A stretch of DNA of 20,792 nucleotides. It comes from Magicicada cassinii. Lineage: Eukaryota; Arthropoda; Insecta; Hemiptera; Cicadidae. The first letter of the stretch is position 1, and each line of letters opens with the position of its first letter. This document shows positions 1-9,104 of the stretch, one piece after another. The DNA is taken from positions 1-20,792 of the forward strand of contig JAOXNS010366513.1 of the NCBI GenBank assembly GCA_028571305.1. The letters are read 5' to 3'. The notes under the pieces were generated by a model that saw nothing but the letters and a program-made list of their open reading frames with translations, was not told the DNA's origin and did no database searches. A program made the position numbers and the translations under genes.

Positions 1-183
1 CCTTAACTATTCTTGTATCCTCCGTTCTTTCAGCGTGTCTCAGCCAACCTATTCTTTGTACTTGTCCTTACTATATGTTTCCCTTTAATAAGTTCGTTCA
101 GTTCAACATTTTTCCTTATTCTCAGAGTATCTTCTTCTATAATCGCACCAAATATTTTTCTCAAGACCGTCTGAGTTGATTCT
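1..183 (-). mobile_element. LINE reverse-transcriptase ORF, C-terminal fragment
   Basis: Reading the minus strand from about 177 gives LRKIFGAIIEEDTLRIRKN followed by a run rich in charged residues. After a frame change near 50 it continues as WLRHAERTEDTRIVK up to the window edge. This is the region after the RT domain in insect 'endonuclease-reverse transcriptase' LINEs, where the usual pattern is FERKxLRKIFGPI...RLxWxGHVxRM. The match is to family patterns from memory, not to a database hit. The 3' end of the copy lies outside the window and nothing recognisable precedes it, so it is 5'-truncated or decayed. It needs at least one frame change and is not functional. Confidence 0.75.
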
Positions 184-529
184 CATCACTTTCTGTCATG
201 AGAACCATGAGGGGGGGGGGAGGATATGATTTCAAATTATACAAGCGTCTCTAACCAATGAGAGCTCTGCGATAATCATGTGATACATGTAACGACATTA
301 AAGTTATAATATGTCATTAGTTTTATAACATAAGTCTCTTGTAAGTTACAAGTTTTATAGGGAACAAAATTAAGATAGTGTGTCTAATGAATAAGAATAA
401 GATATTTACATGACTCAGGACAAAGCACTGTTCTGTTTTGTGACTACTAACGAACACGACACATCCCGTCCTCGAAAACGCTACGCGAAATTAAAACAGT
501 TAGTTATTGACACGTGGTTTATTGTATCA
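184..529. other. unassigned sequence with a poly-G run
   Basis: No gene, RNA or recognised repeat family is visible. The only feature is a run of ten G at 211-220, followed by AT-rich sequence. LINE similarity resumes at about 530. Confidence 0.5.
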
Positions 530-802
530 GTGTGTTAATATAATAATTTACGTGAAGGATAGTCACGTGAAGGATAGTCACCATTACACAACAAGAATAC
601 TGGTCACGAATACACCACACCAGTCCCAAGCGCTAAGTACTAATCAAGGCGTGACGCAGGATTACAGTGTCCCTCAGACATTGTTTAACATACATACTGA
701 CGATATTCTAACAGAATGGGATACGTCAGATAGAACACGGCAATAAATTAAATCGTAGCAAATGTATTAATACTTTCTTGTTTGCTGATGATCGAATGCT
801 TA
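530..802 (+). mobile_element. LINE (host copy), RT domain up to the FADD box
   Basis: The plus strand encodes GVTQDYSVPQTLFNIHTDDI in the frame of position 507, matching the QGxxLSPxLFNIxxDDI stretch of LINE reverse transcriptases. A frame change near 745 leads into NKLNRSKCINTFLFADDR, with the catalytic FADD box encoded at 781-792. The Q-G of the usual 'RQG' motif reads Q-D here. A 15-bp unit is tandemly duplicated at 550-564 and 565-579. The reading stops abruptly at 802, where a second LINE is inserted, and resumes at 1386. The copy is 5'-truncated and dead. Confidence 0.8.
787..802 (+). repeat. target-site duplication, left copy (16 bp)
   Basis: The sequence gatgatcgaatgctta is identical to 1386-1401. 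The two copies bracket the inserted LINE exactly. The coding sense of the host LINE (FADDRML) continues from the right-hand copy, as expected if this is a duplicated target. Confidence 0.85.
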
Positions 803-1385
803 GACTGTATAGAAGCAGTCAGAGGTTTCACATATCTGGGAGCGACGACATCTGAATATGGAAATGAAGAGGAAGAGATAAGGAGACGGAGAACTCAAGC
901 CAACAAAGCCTACTTTGCGCTTATCACCATTTAAAAAACGACGCTTCCTATGCTATAGCAGTGAGACCTGGATATTAACACAAAGAGCAATTGAACGCCT
1001 GAAGATATTTGAAAGGAAGCTCCTGAGACGTATCCTAGACCCCATATATAGAAATGGGGAATAGAGGATACTACATAATGATGAGATATATTGTTACTTC
1101 AACGAACCAACGGTAGAAGTATACTTAAAACTGAGAAGGCTGCAATGGGCTTGCCATGTGTAAGAATGGATGACAAACGAACAGCTAAAGAGTCCTTATG
1201 GGGAATATGGATGGGAAAAGACCAGGACGTCGTCCAAGGCAAGGCGCTGTCGCTGTGGGTGCAAGAGAGATGTTGGAAGTGCGAAAATGGATGTCCTTTT
1301 TTACTGATAGAGAGAGTTGCCAAGGCTCAGGATAGAGGAGGCCAAGGCTCGACTTAGGGCTGTAACGCCATAGGATGAGGAGGAG
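803..1385 (+). mobile_element. 5'-truncated LINE inserted into another LINE
   Basis: This 583-bp insert begins with RGFTYLGATTSEYGNEEEEI and ANKAYFALITI, the segment that follows the RT palm in this LINE class. A short in-copy deletion near 935 removes about 20 codons. It then reads LCYSSETWILTQRAIERLKI, FERKLLRRILDPIYRNGE and LKLRRLQWACHV, with RMDDKRTAKES one frame later, and closes with an EEAKARLRAVTP-like terminus near 1340-1372. The 3' end is a GATGAG/GAGGAG-type simple tail at 1373-1385, typical of LINEs that end in short microsatellites. At least one stop and two frame changes show that it is dead. Family-level similarity is closest to the copy at 13527-15270. Confidence 0.85.
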
Positions 1386-1401
1386 GATGATCGAATGCTT
1401 A
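1386..1401 (+). repeat. target-site duplication, right copy (16 bp)
   Basis: This is a perfect match to 787-802. It lies directly after the simple-sequence tail of the inserted LINE, and the host LINE reading frame resumes from it. Confidence 0.85.
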
Positions 1402-1545
1402 TTTATGAAAACGAAGATGGCCTCCAGATATAGTCCTCCATCAATTGGATCTAGTGTCTAACAACTACGATATAATTATTTCAAAGCAAAAGACAAAAGT
1501 TACAGTGTTGAAAGGAGTACGCTCAATAAGGGCAAAACGTATTGA
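1386..1545 (+). mobile_element. LINE (host copy), segment after the FADD box
   Basis: The stretch reads DDRMLIYENEDGLQI and then, one frame over, LDLVSNNYDIIISKQKTKV and TVLKGVRSIRAKRIDNN. This is the RT region that normally follows FADD directly (the usual pattern is SKTKxMxFxG...R.KI). Together with 530-802 it rebuilds the order expected for one LINE once the 803-1385 insert is set aside. Similarity fades at about 1545, in an A/C-rich run of aac units, so the 3' half of this host copy is missing. Confidence 0.75.
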
Positions 1546-1842
1546 CAATAACAAACAACAACAACAATCATATCACGTTATGCAGGTTTAAGGTTTACTG
1601 TAAGTTTACTTTAAATAATAACTGAATACCTTACTAGCATGTTATGTTTTGTTGTATACTAACAATGTATATAGTAGTCTGTATTTTAACAATAAACTAA
1701 TTGTGCTGATAGTAATGAACTGTATTTATATCTTCACTCATTCCTATAATTTATAGTTTAGGCTTTTAAAGAGTGGTCCAACTTTCCATAATTCCACCCT
1801 CCCCACTAAAGTCAACGTCAACTCTTCCTCACCCCTCAAATT
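1546..1842. other. unassigned AT-rich sequence
   Basis: No gene or repeat is recognised here. The stretch leads into the hAT-like end at 1843-1862 and may be the inside of that element, but no left terminus could be found. Confidence 0.4.
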
Positions 1843-1862
1843 GTTTGCTGGATCCGCCCCTG
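1843..1862 (-). repeat. possible hAT-like transposon terminus (right end)
   Basis: Read on the minus strand this is CAGGGGCGGATCCAGCAAAC, close to the CAGGGGCG-type ends shared by many hAT DNA transposons. Only one end is visible. No matching left terminus or 8-bp duplication was found, so this may be a solo relic or chance. Confidence 0.4.
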
Positions 1863-2063
1863 ATTAAAAGTTGTTTCACAGGTTGTGTTTTGTGAGGAGA
1901 GAGAGAACTGTCCTTGTAATTTTAACAATAACAGTGCCTAAAACAAAATGTAATTTTAACGGGGAACTGAAAAAATATTTTTCATTTTTAATAGAACAGA
2001 AAGAAACAGATAAGTTACTCCGTGTTCAATTTCTCAAAGTGTTTGGTCTTTACAAATTCTCTC

Positions 2064-2498
2064 TATTTACCGAATGGCATCATGTTTGTTATTCTTTCAT
2101 ATTATATAGTTACCTGGACATTAAGAGCAGTTGATGAGAAGGCTCTGAGGACTTTTGAAAGGAAAATTATTAGAAGAATCTTCGGACCAGTATGTTGTTA
2201 TGGAGAATAGAGGATCAGATCTAACAAGAAATAGACTACATTCTAAAACAGAGAGATGTCGTCCGATTTATAAAGTCCAAGAGAATTAGTTGGATAGGAC
2301 ATGTAGAAAAAATGGACAACCAAAGATTTCTCAAAAGGATAATGAAAGGCCGCATAGGTGGGCGCAGAAGACGAGGCAGGCCAAGAAAACGATGGCAAGA
2401 CGACGTGGACGGGTGTCGGCTCGTGGAAGATCAGGCCACATGATCGGACTATCTGGAGGCGGATCATTAGGGAAGCCAAGGTCCATTCTGGACTATAG
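2064..2498 (+). mobile_element. LINE C-terminal fragment
   Basis: The plus strand reads IMFVILSYYIVTWTLRAVDE and ALRTFERKIIRRIFGPV, then, in a new frame from 2228, 71 uninterrupted codons including DVVRFIKSKRISWIGHVEKM and the basic run GGRRRRGRPRKRWQDDV. After a stop at 2441-2443 it ends IWRRIIREAKVHSGL with a stop at 2496-2498. These are the WxGHVxRM, GRPRxRW and REAKxHxGL signatures of the LINE C-terminus. The final stop probably marks the original end of the ORF. The copy is 5'-truncated with at least two frame changes. It differs in sequence from the nested pair at 530-1545 and appears to be another family. Confidence 0.85.
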
Positions 2499-2501
2499 TG
2501 C

Positions 2502-2546
2502 GTATGTACGGTATACAATATGTGTGTATGTATGTACGGTATACAA
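2502..2546 (+). repeat. 28-bp tandem duplication in the LINE 3' tail
   Basis: The 17-mer gtatgtacggtatacaa occurs at 2502-2518 and again at 2530-2546, separated by tatgtgtgtat. It lies a few bases after the LINE stop codon and may be its 3' tail or a local duplication. Confidence 0.6.
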
Positions 2547-3311
2547 AATGTTAGGAAACGTTTACAGGGGGTAACTTGAATGTTTAAATTGAATAAGACG
2601 GTCGTGATAAGTAAGATATGCCTGACAAATTATAAAGTATCGTTCCTCTCAGATAAAAATCTATGTATACCACACAGAGACACACACACCATCATCATCA
2701 CGTATTATATACGGCTAATATTATATCAGGTATCAGCATCAGGTATTATATAATTAAATATTACATTAACAAAAACAATTTCAAATTCCTGTATTGTTTA
2801 AATTTGAAACACTTTTATTATATAGTCAAAAATTTTCTTAATAATTAATAGGAAGCAGTAGGAACACCTTCTGAAATCTCAAGACACGTAGATTCATCGT
2901 TTGTATTGAAGCTTAAATTCGTTAAAAAAAAAACATAATTGTACAACAATGGTTATAGCAGTCTTTACGGATACAAACATTGTCAAACGTTTTACGTGTA
3001 GACCTAATATACAAAAATACAATAATATATAAATAATATATAAGGCATTAAGCAATTAATAAAGAGTCATACATTTGAAAAATCGTCTTTATTTCATTAA
3101 TTTATTATATTATTTCTAATAACATGAACGTAATTTGTTTTTTTCTCAACACAATATTTGTATATTTAACGCATTATGTAATTAATAAAATTTCTAGCAC
3201 GAAGGACAGGGTAATTACAAAAATTGAAATCTGTAAGCTGTAAAGCTTTTCTTAATAATGTACGGTTAGCTTTATTCTGGAACACCCCAGCCAATTATCG
3301 CGGATCCTAGA
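2547..3311. other. unassigned AT-rich sequence
   Basis: Very AT-rich sequence with short CA and CAT runs at 2672-2701 and A runs near 2925-2935. No gene, RNA or element family is recognised. Confidence 0.5.
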
Positions 3312-3362
3312 CCATGGTTTTCCAACTTAGAAGCGCCTGAGGGCCACACCCGCAGGCCGCAT
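3312..3362 (+). repeat. possible hAT-like transposon terminus (left end)
   Basis: The block starts ccatggttttccaactta and continues with a GC-rich stretch containing gagggccacacccgc and aggccgcat. It resembles the CAGTGGTTTTCAACC-type ends of some hAT elements. The eight bases before it (atcctaga, with CTAG at the centre) fit the CTAG-centred hAT target preference. No second copy of the target or matching right end was found, so the assignment is tentative. Confidence 0.3.
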
Positions 3363-4189
3363 CGTAAGCTATCAAATTTAGGCATGTAACGTAAAAATAC
3401 AAAATGCAGCAGACCTATATAAGTGTGAATAAGTAATACGAGGTGATTTACACATTTAGCATATGTTACACGGCGCAACCTATATTATCCAGTATAATAA
3501 TGAAGATATGAAAAAGACATTGTACGTTTAAATAAATTCTTCTTTGTAAAAATTGAGTTCGATTTGCTGCAGCCGCTAAAGATATCCACATCGAGTCGAA
3601 AGAAGCACTTAAACGTAACTTTGTAAAACAGATGCGACTGGTTACGAATCAAGGACAACACATCAGACAAACGCGTCTGTTTAGTCTAGACAAAGAGTTT
3701 GCAGTTACATTTTAAGAGCAGTTTTATTGAACTTCTTATTGTTTACATCTGTTGAAAGCCGATAATATGAAATACGAGCTTTTTATATACAACACTTGTC
3801 GAGGAAAGTTATTAGTAACAGAGCAAGGTAAATGAAAAGGCCAATTAAATAAAACAGCTTTTTAATGACCTCAGCATCTTAATATCTTAATACTCTCCTA
3901 AAAAAAAAAACATTGCTAATAGGTGATAAATGAAAACAGTTTCACTGATTAGCATATTAGTGTCGGAGGAGCCGACAGTAAGTGAGTACTGTACGTGTAC
4001 GTGTATTATTATAACGTAGAGCAGAGCGGATAGCGTCAGGCCGGGCGACGACCCAAGTCGGCAATGACTTCATTTTATAGCCAATAACTCTGCTGCCTTT
4101 CTCTCCCGCTAATTTATTGCGAACGCATCTCGGCATTACGGTAAATTGCAGTACTATTTACGTAAGAAATAATACGTACTTGATAGAGA
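3363..4189. other. unassigned sequence
   Basis: No recognisable gene or element. The minus-strand open frames at 3272-3478 and 3485-3670 have no family resemblance and ordinary chance length. A-rich run at 3901-3910; short GTAC-rich repeat (tgtacgtgtacgtgta) near 3989-4004. Confidence 0.5.
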
Positions 4190-4300
4190 TACGATGGCGG
4201 TCAGCGCACAAAGCAGTCAGATCCATCTGGGAGTAAAACACTGTTACGACCGCCTCATAAACTCGTGAGTTCGATTCCACCTCGTCCAAAAGCGGAAACT
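4190..4300 (+). repeat. tRNA-like SINE candidate
   Basis: The box gagttcgattcc at 4267-4278 matches the RNA polymerase III B box (GGTTCGANTCC) at all but the leading purine. About 39 bases upstream, tgggagtaaaaca (4228-4240) is a loose A-box candidate. Between them, acgac (4246-4250) and ctcgt (4262-4266) could form a weak anticodon-like stem. It is not a working tRNA: the acceptor stem is missing and the A box is poor. A decayed tRNA-derived SINE or tRNA pseudogene fits best. No tail or target duplication was identified. Confidence 0.4.
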
Positions 4301-4715
4301 TTAAATATTCCGATTTATAGTTACGTTTACCACCCATTTATTTCTCGCTGATCTACGGAAAATGCTAGATTTTAACGATTTAGTGAGATTATTTTCATCA
4401 ACTGATGGAAATAATATCATTGTTAGCCTCTAGGGGAACTGCGATTTATTTTATCGTACGACGCGACGGTCATACAGATCGTCGTGTTGTACAGTGGATA
4501 CAGAATAACTGACACCAGATAAAGTCGCTAGTTACAACTTTAATATTGTAGTCTGAAATAGACAATGACGCTCTTATACAATTCTTCAGGATAAAATTTG
4601 TCCAACTCACAACAATTATAAGTGTCACCTTGTTAACAGTGTCCTACTAATTCACACTTACGCCGCAATAAGCCGCAAGTCACAATAACGCACTGTAATC
4701 TTGTTTAAGGCAAAA
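4301..4715. other. unassigned sequence
   Basis: No gene, repeat or regulatory site is recognised between the SINE candidate and the LINE fragment. Confidence 0.5.
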
Positions 4716-5175
4716 GCAGTGTAAACTAGAATGAGAAGTTTATTCAAAAGTCACGATTTAACAATAAACACAAAGATGAGACTTTTATACTGCTACGTAT
4801 TCTCGGTCCTCTTGTACGGTGTAGAATCTTGGACTTTGACTGAAGCCAAAACCAAAAAATTGGAATCTTTCGAAATGTGGCTTTACCGTAGACTACTGAG
4901 AATTTCAAGGACAGCACATATAACTAATGTTGAAGTTCTTAGAAAGATGAAGAAAGAAAGGGAAGTTAAGAAAGCTTCAGTATCTGGGACATCTTATGAG
5001 AAATCAACAGAGATTTTACTTATTGCAGTCCATACTACAAGGAAAAGTACTTGGAAAGAGAGGAGTTGGGTGAACTAGACTATCATGGCTGAGAAATTTA
5101 AGGACCTGGTTTGGCATGAATACAGCTGACTTATTCCGTGCAGCAGTACAGAAAGTTAAAATAGTCTGTAAGTTT
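4716..5175 (+). mobile_element. LINE C-terminal fragment, distinct family
   Basis: From 4731 the strand reads MRSLFKSHDLTINTKMRLLY, VLLYGVESWTLTEAKTKKLE and FEMWLYRRLLRISRTAHITN, then REVKKAS. After a one-base frame change near 4974 it continues LQYLGHLMRNQQRFYLLQSI, LQGKVLGKRGVG, a stop at 5068-5070, and WLRNLRTWFGMNTADLFRAA. These match the LxSFEMWxYRRxLRISW, YxGHxMRN, GKxLGKRxxGRxxxSWLRNLRxWFG and LFRAAVxKxxI stretches of a widespread arthropod LINE. With only one frame change and one internal stop it looks younger than its neighbours. It is truncated at its 5' side. Confidence 0.88.
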
Positions 5176-5929
5176 TATGATATCCAACATCCGAAACGGA
5201 TAAGAACTATCAGAAAAAGAATACACCAGCTGCGTCACACTCGGCTGGAGCTAAATGCCGTATGCTGACAATCACTGTACAATATAGGCCTACGTGTTCG
5301 ACGTTTGTTGTATACGTGAAATGATTTAATGTATTCAGTAATGGTTGCAGAATTAACCGCATCCAAGATTTTCGTTTATTCTATCTGTAACCGTTCGTCT
5401 ATATTTACCTGCACCCGTTCCAATTTTGCGACATTGTTTGCACAGTTTTGTTAGAATTTACAATGTAACCACATAATAAAAATAATAAGAATACTATTTG
5501 TTCCAAGCGTTAAGTTGGATGAAATCTTTGCCTTTTCTAACTCATCTATGCAATGATTTTTATATAATTTGAAGAAGGTAATTAAGGTGATGTTCAGGTT
5601 GGTTTTGTTTTTTAATTATAAGACAGAACAGGAGACGATAACAAGAGCAAGAGTAACGAGGGGGTGGAGGGTATATAAGTAAGGTGACGAAGGGGAGGGG
5701 GTGGTGATAGGAAGCTCATATGATATGTATGGGACAGAGGCAGTTAAATCTGCGAGTTTATTGCAAATGAAGGCTGGTGGAGTTCGTCTGACATGCATGA
5801 TCTCTTCCTATGCAGATTACCCCGACAACCCCTTGCATAAACTGCCACAATTACACCCCCTTAGACACATTTTGTTGTCACTGCGGCTGGTTGTTCATTT
5901 CGCCGTGCCAAGACGCCCATTATTGACTC
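5176..5929. other. unassigned sequence with a purine-rich tract
   Basis: No gene is recognised. From about 5622 to 5712 the plus strand is strongly purine-rich (GA and GGGGG runs) and contains tatataag at 5672-5679, which resembles a TATA box. The open frame at 5701-6015 downstream has no recognisable product, so no promoter call is made. A TAGGCCTA octamer lies at 5285-5292. Confidence 0.4.
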
Positions 5930-6903
5930 ACAACAATAATGCAGTAGTTGGTGCAAATGTTTTATGCACACACACCCTAACGACAGTGGAAATTATGTTC
6001 ACGTCTATAAGATAACTAATCGTATTGCCTTTTGAAGTTTTTAGTGTAGACCTATCGTATCCCCTTTTTAACGTCAGTCCAATCATCTTCGTGTAAACTT
6101 CTTGCATACGCCACTTGATAGAGCAGGCGTTTTGTTTGTAATCTTCGTCATTTTGTTCCATTCAGATGAAACCATCTGTTCTAGTTTTCAATATTAGACA
6201 ATTTTTACTCGCCATTTCAATCTGTGTTTCTACCCTTTTTGTGTAGCAAACAATCTTCCTGATCAATTTACTTGGTCCAATTGTAAGCGATACGGACTTC
6301 ACAGATATCAAGAGGTGTACATTCCGAAGACGAATTTACTTTACGCATCCTTTGATAAAAGGAACAAAGAAACTCCATTTACGTTTTTACCTTTTTGTAT
6401 GTTGTGCGGTAGTATTATGTTTTTTTGGACTATAAAGTGGTTGTTTTTTAAAAAATGAACTGTAAAACCTGTATTGGCTGTGTTATTTAAAATCGCTTTC
6501 TTATGTTGAGAAACGCCATGTTCCAGAGCACGGTCACATTGTCCGATATATCGCATTCTGCACACTGTGTTCTAGTATGTTTCTTCTTTATTGTTTACTA
6601 GTAATGAGAAAACAACATTTTTTACTTTCCAACATCGAGATTATCTACGCCATTGAAGTAGTATTCGTATTATTATACAAAACGCAAATCTTTCTGTTTA
6701 ACAAATCTACGAACTAGTGTATTGTTGCCGAACAGCAATACGAATCTACACATTTTGGGTTTTGAATTGGTTCGTGAAACATGTTTGTAGAGCAGGACTG
6801 TATCTAAACACGGTAACACTGTAGCAAATAAACTCCTATTGTATTGACACCTTTGCAACACTAAATCATGTTCCGGGTGTCTTTTACACGACGGAAACAG
6901 CAC
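5930..6903 (-). mobile_element. Penelope-like element remnant with GIY-YIG endonuclease segment
   Basis: On the minus strand, 6565-6341 encodes MRYIGQCDRALEHGVSQHKK, then NTANTGFTVHFLKNNH and later a KGKNVNGVSLF stretch. This matches the GIY-YIG endonuclease of Penelope-like retroelements, where YIGQTxRxFExRxxEHK and NSGxAxHxLxxxH are the usual landmarks. The minus-strand frame at 6903-6673 (ending TLVRRFVKQKD) sits where the linker between RT and endonuclease would be (compare NTLRxLLVxxK), but this part is weaker. Nothing upstream resembles the RT domain, so the copy is 5'-truncated. It is degenerate, with several breaks. The stretch 5930-6340 is included as probable 3' flank only. Confidence 0.65.
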
Positions 6904-8437
6904 TTAAAACGACGTGTCAAACAAAGTGTTTGCAATGCGACGAAATCGTATAATCATAATTTTAAAAGGGAATTTCTATGTAACATTCAGTTAAATTAAA
7001 GCACTAGAATTGGCCAACATTTTGATCTTTGGCCTCACCTCGTCCGCTAACCAGTCGAAAGAAAATCAAATAGGAAATACAAATTAGGTAAAATTGATTA
7101 TGAACGTAAGCATATGGCCATAGGGGCGCCGCCCCCTCCCCCAACGATTACCCGCTAAAGAAATACTCAGCCCGTGAAAAAAATAATAACAGAAAAAATA
7201 CGCTACACTGCGTCTAATTGTGTTCCACACATACGTTTTCCAATCAGTTAACCCCTGAAATACCGCAGTGGAAAAAAATTAAATTCTGAATATAATCGCC
7301 CCACCACCACTACCACCGTCACCATCATCCAGTGCCTTCACAATTTCACGCATCCACAACAATGTCCGTTGTTATTCTATTAAGTCTTAATTTTTTATAA
7401 CGAGGAGGAAAACCCCGTAACTAGTCAAGTTTCCACCCGTATAGCAGTGGTACTGCCCCACCCCCCGGTCAGTTATCAGGGTGTCCACTCCTCTCTCCCT
7501 CCTAACCATCGCTGTTGCTCTAGACAGTACTTCGCGGTAGATTGGTGTAGGCCTACCACAGCTTACGTTTTAATTGACCCATAAAATGGTAAATTCGTTT
7601 TTTCCCTGAATTAAATTAAATACGAATTAGAAGCTTTTTAGACATCACCGATTAGGCCTACTCAGTTTTACAGGTAATTTGTTTATTCTTTTTTACGTAG
7701 AATCATTAATCGATTCTGTCCATCGTGGCGTCATTTCAAATTTTGTTCACGGCAAGTGCCGAATGAGTATATGTGTACACAACACATTTCTGCTATTGGC
7801 TTATACTAATACGGTTATTAACGGCGTTTATAAATAACAAAAAATGCTATACGATGTTTCAAAACTTCTGTGTTAGAGACTGGCCACCTCAAATTAGACA
7901 ACTGATTAAATTACTTACAAATTTATCCTGCAAGTAGGCCTACAATATTAATGGAGGTTTTAGCGCCTAGACTGGGGTTCTTTTACTTAAGACCTCATGA
8001 GAAATATATTTGTCTATTCAAACTGTTAATGCAATTTTATATCCTATTATTGTAATACGGTACTGGAATACGGAAGATCAGTGACAATACTCGTGATCCA
8101 TATAAGACATCGGTCAAACCTGTTATCCGGCGTGCACAAGACCTATACGTTGAAAAAGACCAGAGTAAATACTCACTGTTAACTGAAGCGCCCACGAAGA
8201 AATCTTCACAGCGAAGTGGTGATAACAAGACAGAGAGTTCTACTGCGTGGTCAGTTGTGGCCAATGTTTCAGGAACAACTGCTTCGTCTCTTACATGTCA
8301 GTTGAGCCTGCCCACCTAACTTATCGGTTCTGTGTGTAAGTTATACTAAACCAGTACATCAGATACATTTGTAGTTCATAACTTTTTGGCATTCGTGACT
8401 GGTTACTTAGCACGTGATTACCCACCATATCGCTTCC
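6904..8437. other. unassigned sequence
   Basis: No supported gene. A GC-rich patch ataggggcgccgccccctcc is at 7122-7141, and an imperfect ACC/CAC/ATC trinucleotide run at about 7298-7331. Three TAGGCCTA octamers lie at 7548-7555, 7653-7660 and 7935-7942. The minus-strand frame at 8037-8264 is not recognisable. Confidence 0.5.
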
Positions 8438-8691
8438 ATCCTTCGTAATACAAACACTCATAAATGGCGCGGCGCCTCCATCAGCCTCTTCCTTCACTAA
8501 CATGGCTACCAACTACATCGAACACAAATACACCCAGTCAGGTAGTGCATTACCCACATACACTACTCAACCGCCGGCCTGCGATTCCCAATCTCCTTCC
8601 CACATGGCAGAAGGGGGCTTCCCCCAGAACAGCTAGAGTCTGGCCCTAACAAAGACCAGACTCGAACAACCAAAAAAAAAATCCTTCATAA
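8438..8691 (+). mobile_element. short poly(A)-tailed retroposon (SINE or truncated LINE)
   Basis: A 232-bp block (8449-8680) is more GC-rich than its surroundings. It starts near the CpG-bearing ggcgcggcgcc, contains a short inverted pair (agaaggggg... with ttccccc) near 8610-8626, and ends in a run of nine A (8672-8680). It is bracketed by atccttcgtaa (8438-8448) and atccttcataa (8681-8691), which match at 10 of 11 positions. That layout is the hallmark of target-primed retroposition. The body is not recognised. The open frame at 8464-8649 may be a fragment of a LINE or of a processed transcript. Confidence 0.5.
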
Positions 8692-9049
8692 CATTTTTGG
8701 TGGTTTTGTTTTATCTTGCAATCATTTTGTCGTAAGCTGTATTTTCTCAGGACGGTTGGTCTATCTTGTATTCGTAAGGAACCAACATTTCTGTCCCGTC
8801 CCCCATATGCCATCATGTTTTCAGTTAGACCTATAGTGCAGGCTACCCTTCAACTTCGCTTGTATATTAATTCTTTTATTGTACATCAATCTACGCAAAG
8901 ATTTCGTTTCCTGTTTCCCATCGGTACTTTGGCATTACAACTTCATTTTACCTGTTACTAACTGGGCAATATGTTATTATTTTTTTAATTGATTTTACTG
9001 TAGAATATATTCCAGTGTACAATGGATATACATAATATAAGTTGGCTAC
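8692..9049. other. unassigned sequence
   Basis: No gene or repeat recognised. The frame at 8716-8961 has no family resemblance. Confidence 0.5.
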
Positions 9050-9083
9050 ATATATGTATACATATATATATGTATACATATAT
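9050..9083. repeat. 34-bp perfect AT-rich palindrome
   Basis: The stretch is its own reverse complement over 34 bases. It is built from two tatatgtatacata units, and TA/TG alternation continues for a few bases on the right. It could be a microsatellite by-product or a cruciform-prone site, and it sits just outside the repeat starting near 9105. Confidence 0.8.
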
Positions 9084-9104
9084 ACATGTAGGCTATAAGT
9101 TGTA

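Noticed and set aside
1099-1323. Minus-strand 74-codon open frame
   Set aside because: It is the antisense shadow of the LINE C-terminus inserted at 803-1385.
5672-5679. TATA-box-like tatataag in a purine-rich tract
   Set aside because: No recognisable gene, start site or conserved reading frame follows it. Such strings are common in AT-rich DNA.
8464-8649. Proline-rich 61-codon open frame as a small gene
   Set aside because: It lies wholly within a block with poly(A) tail and target duplication, so a retroposon explains it better.
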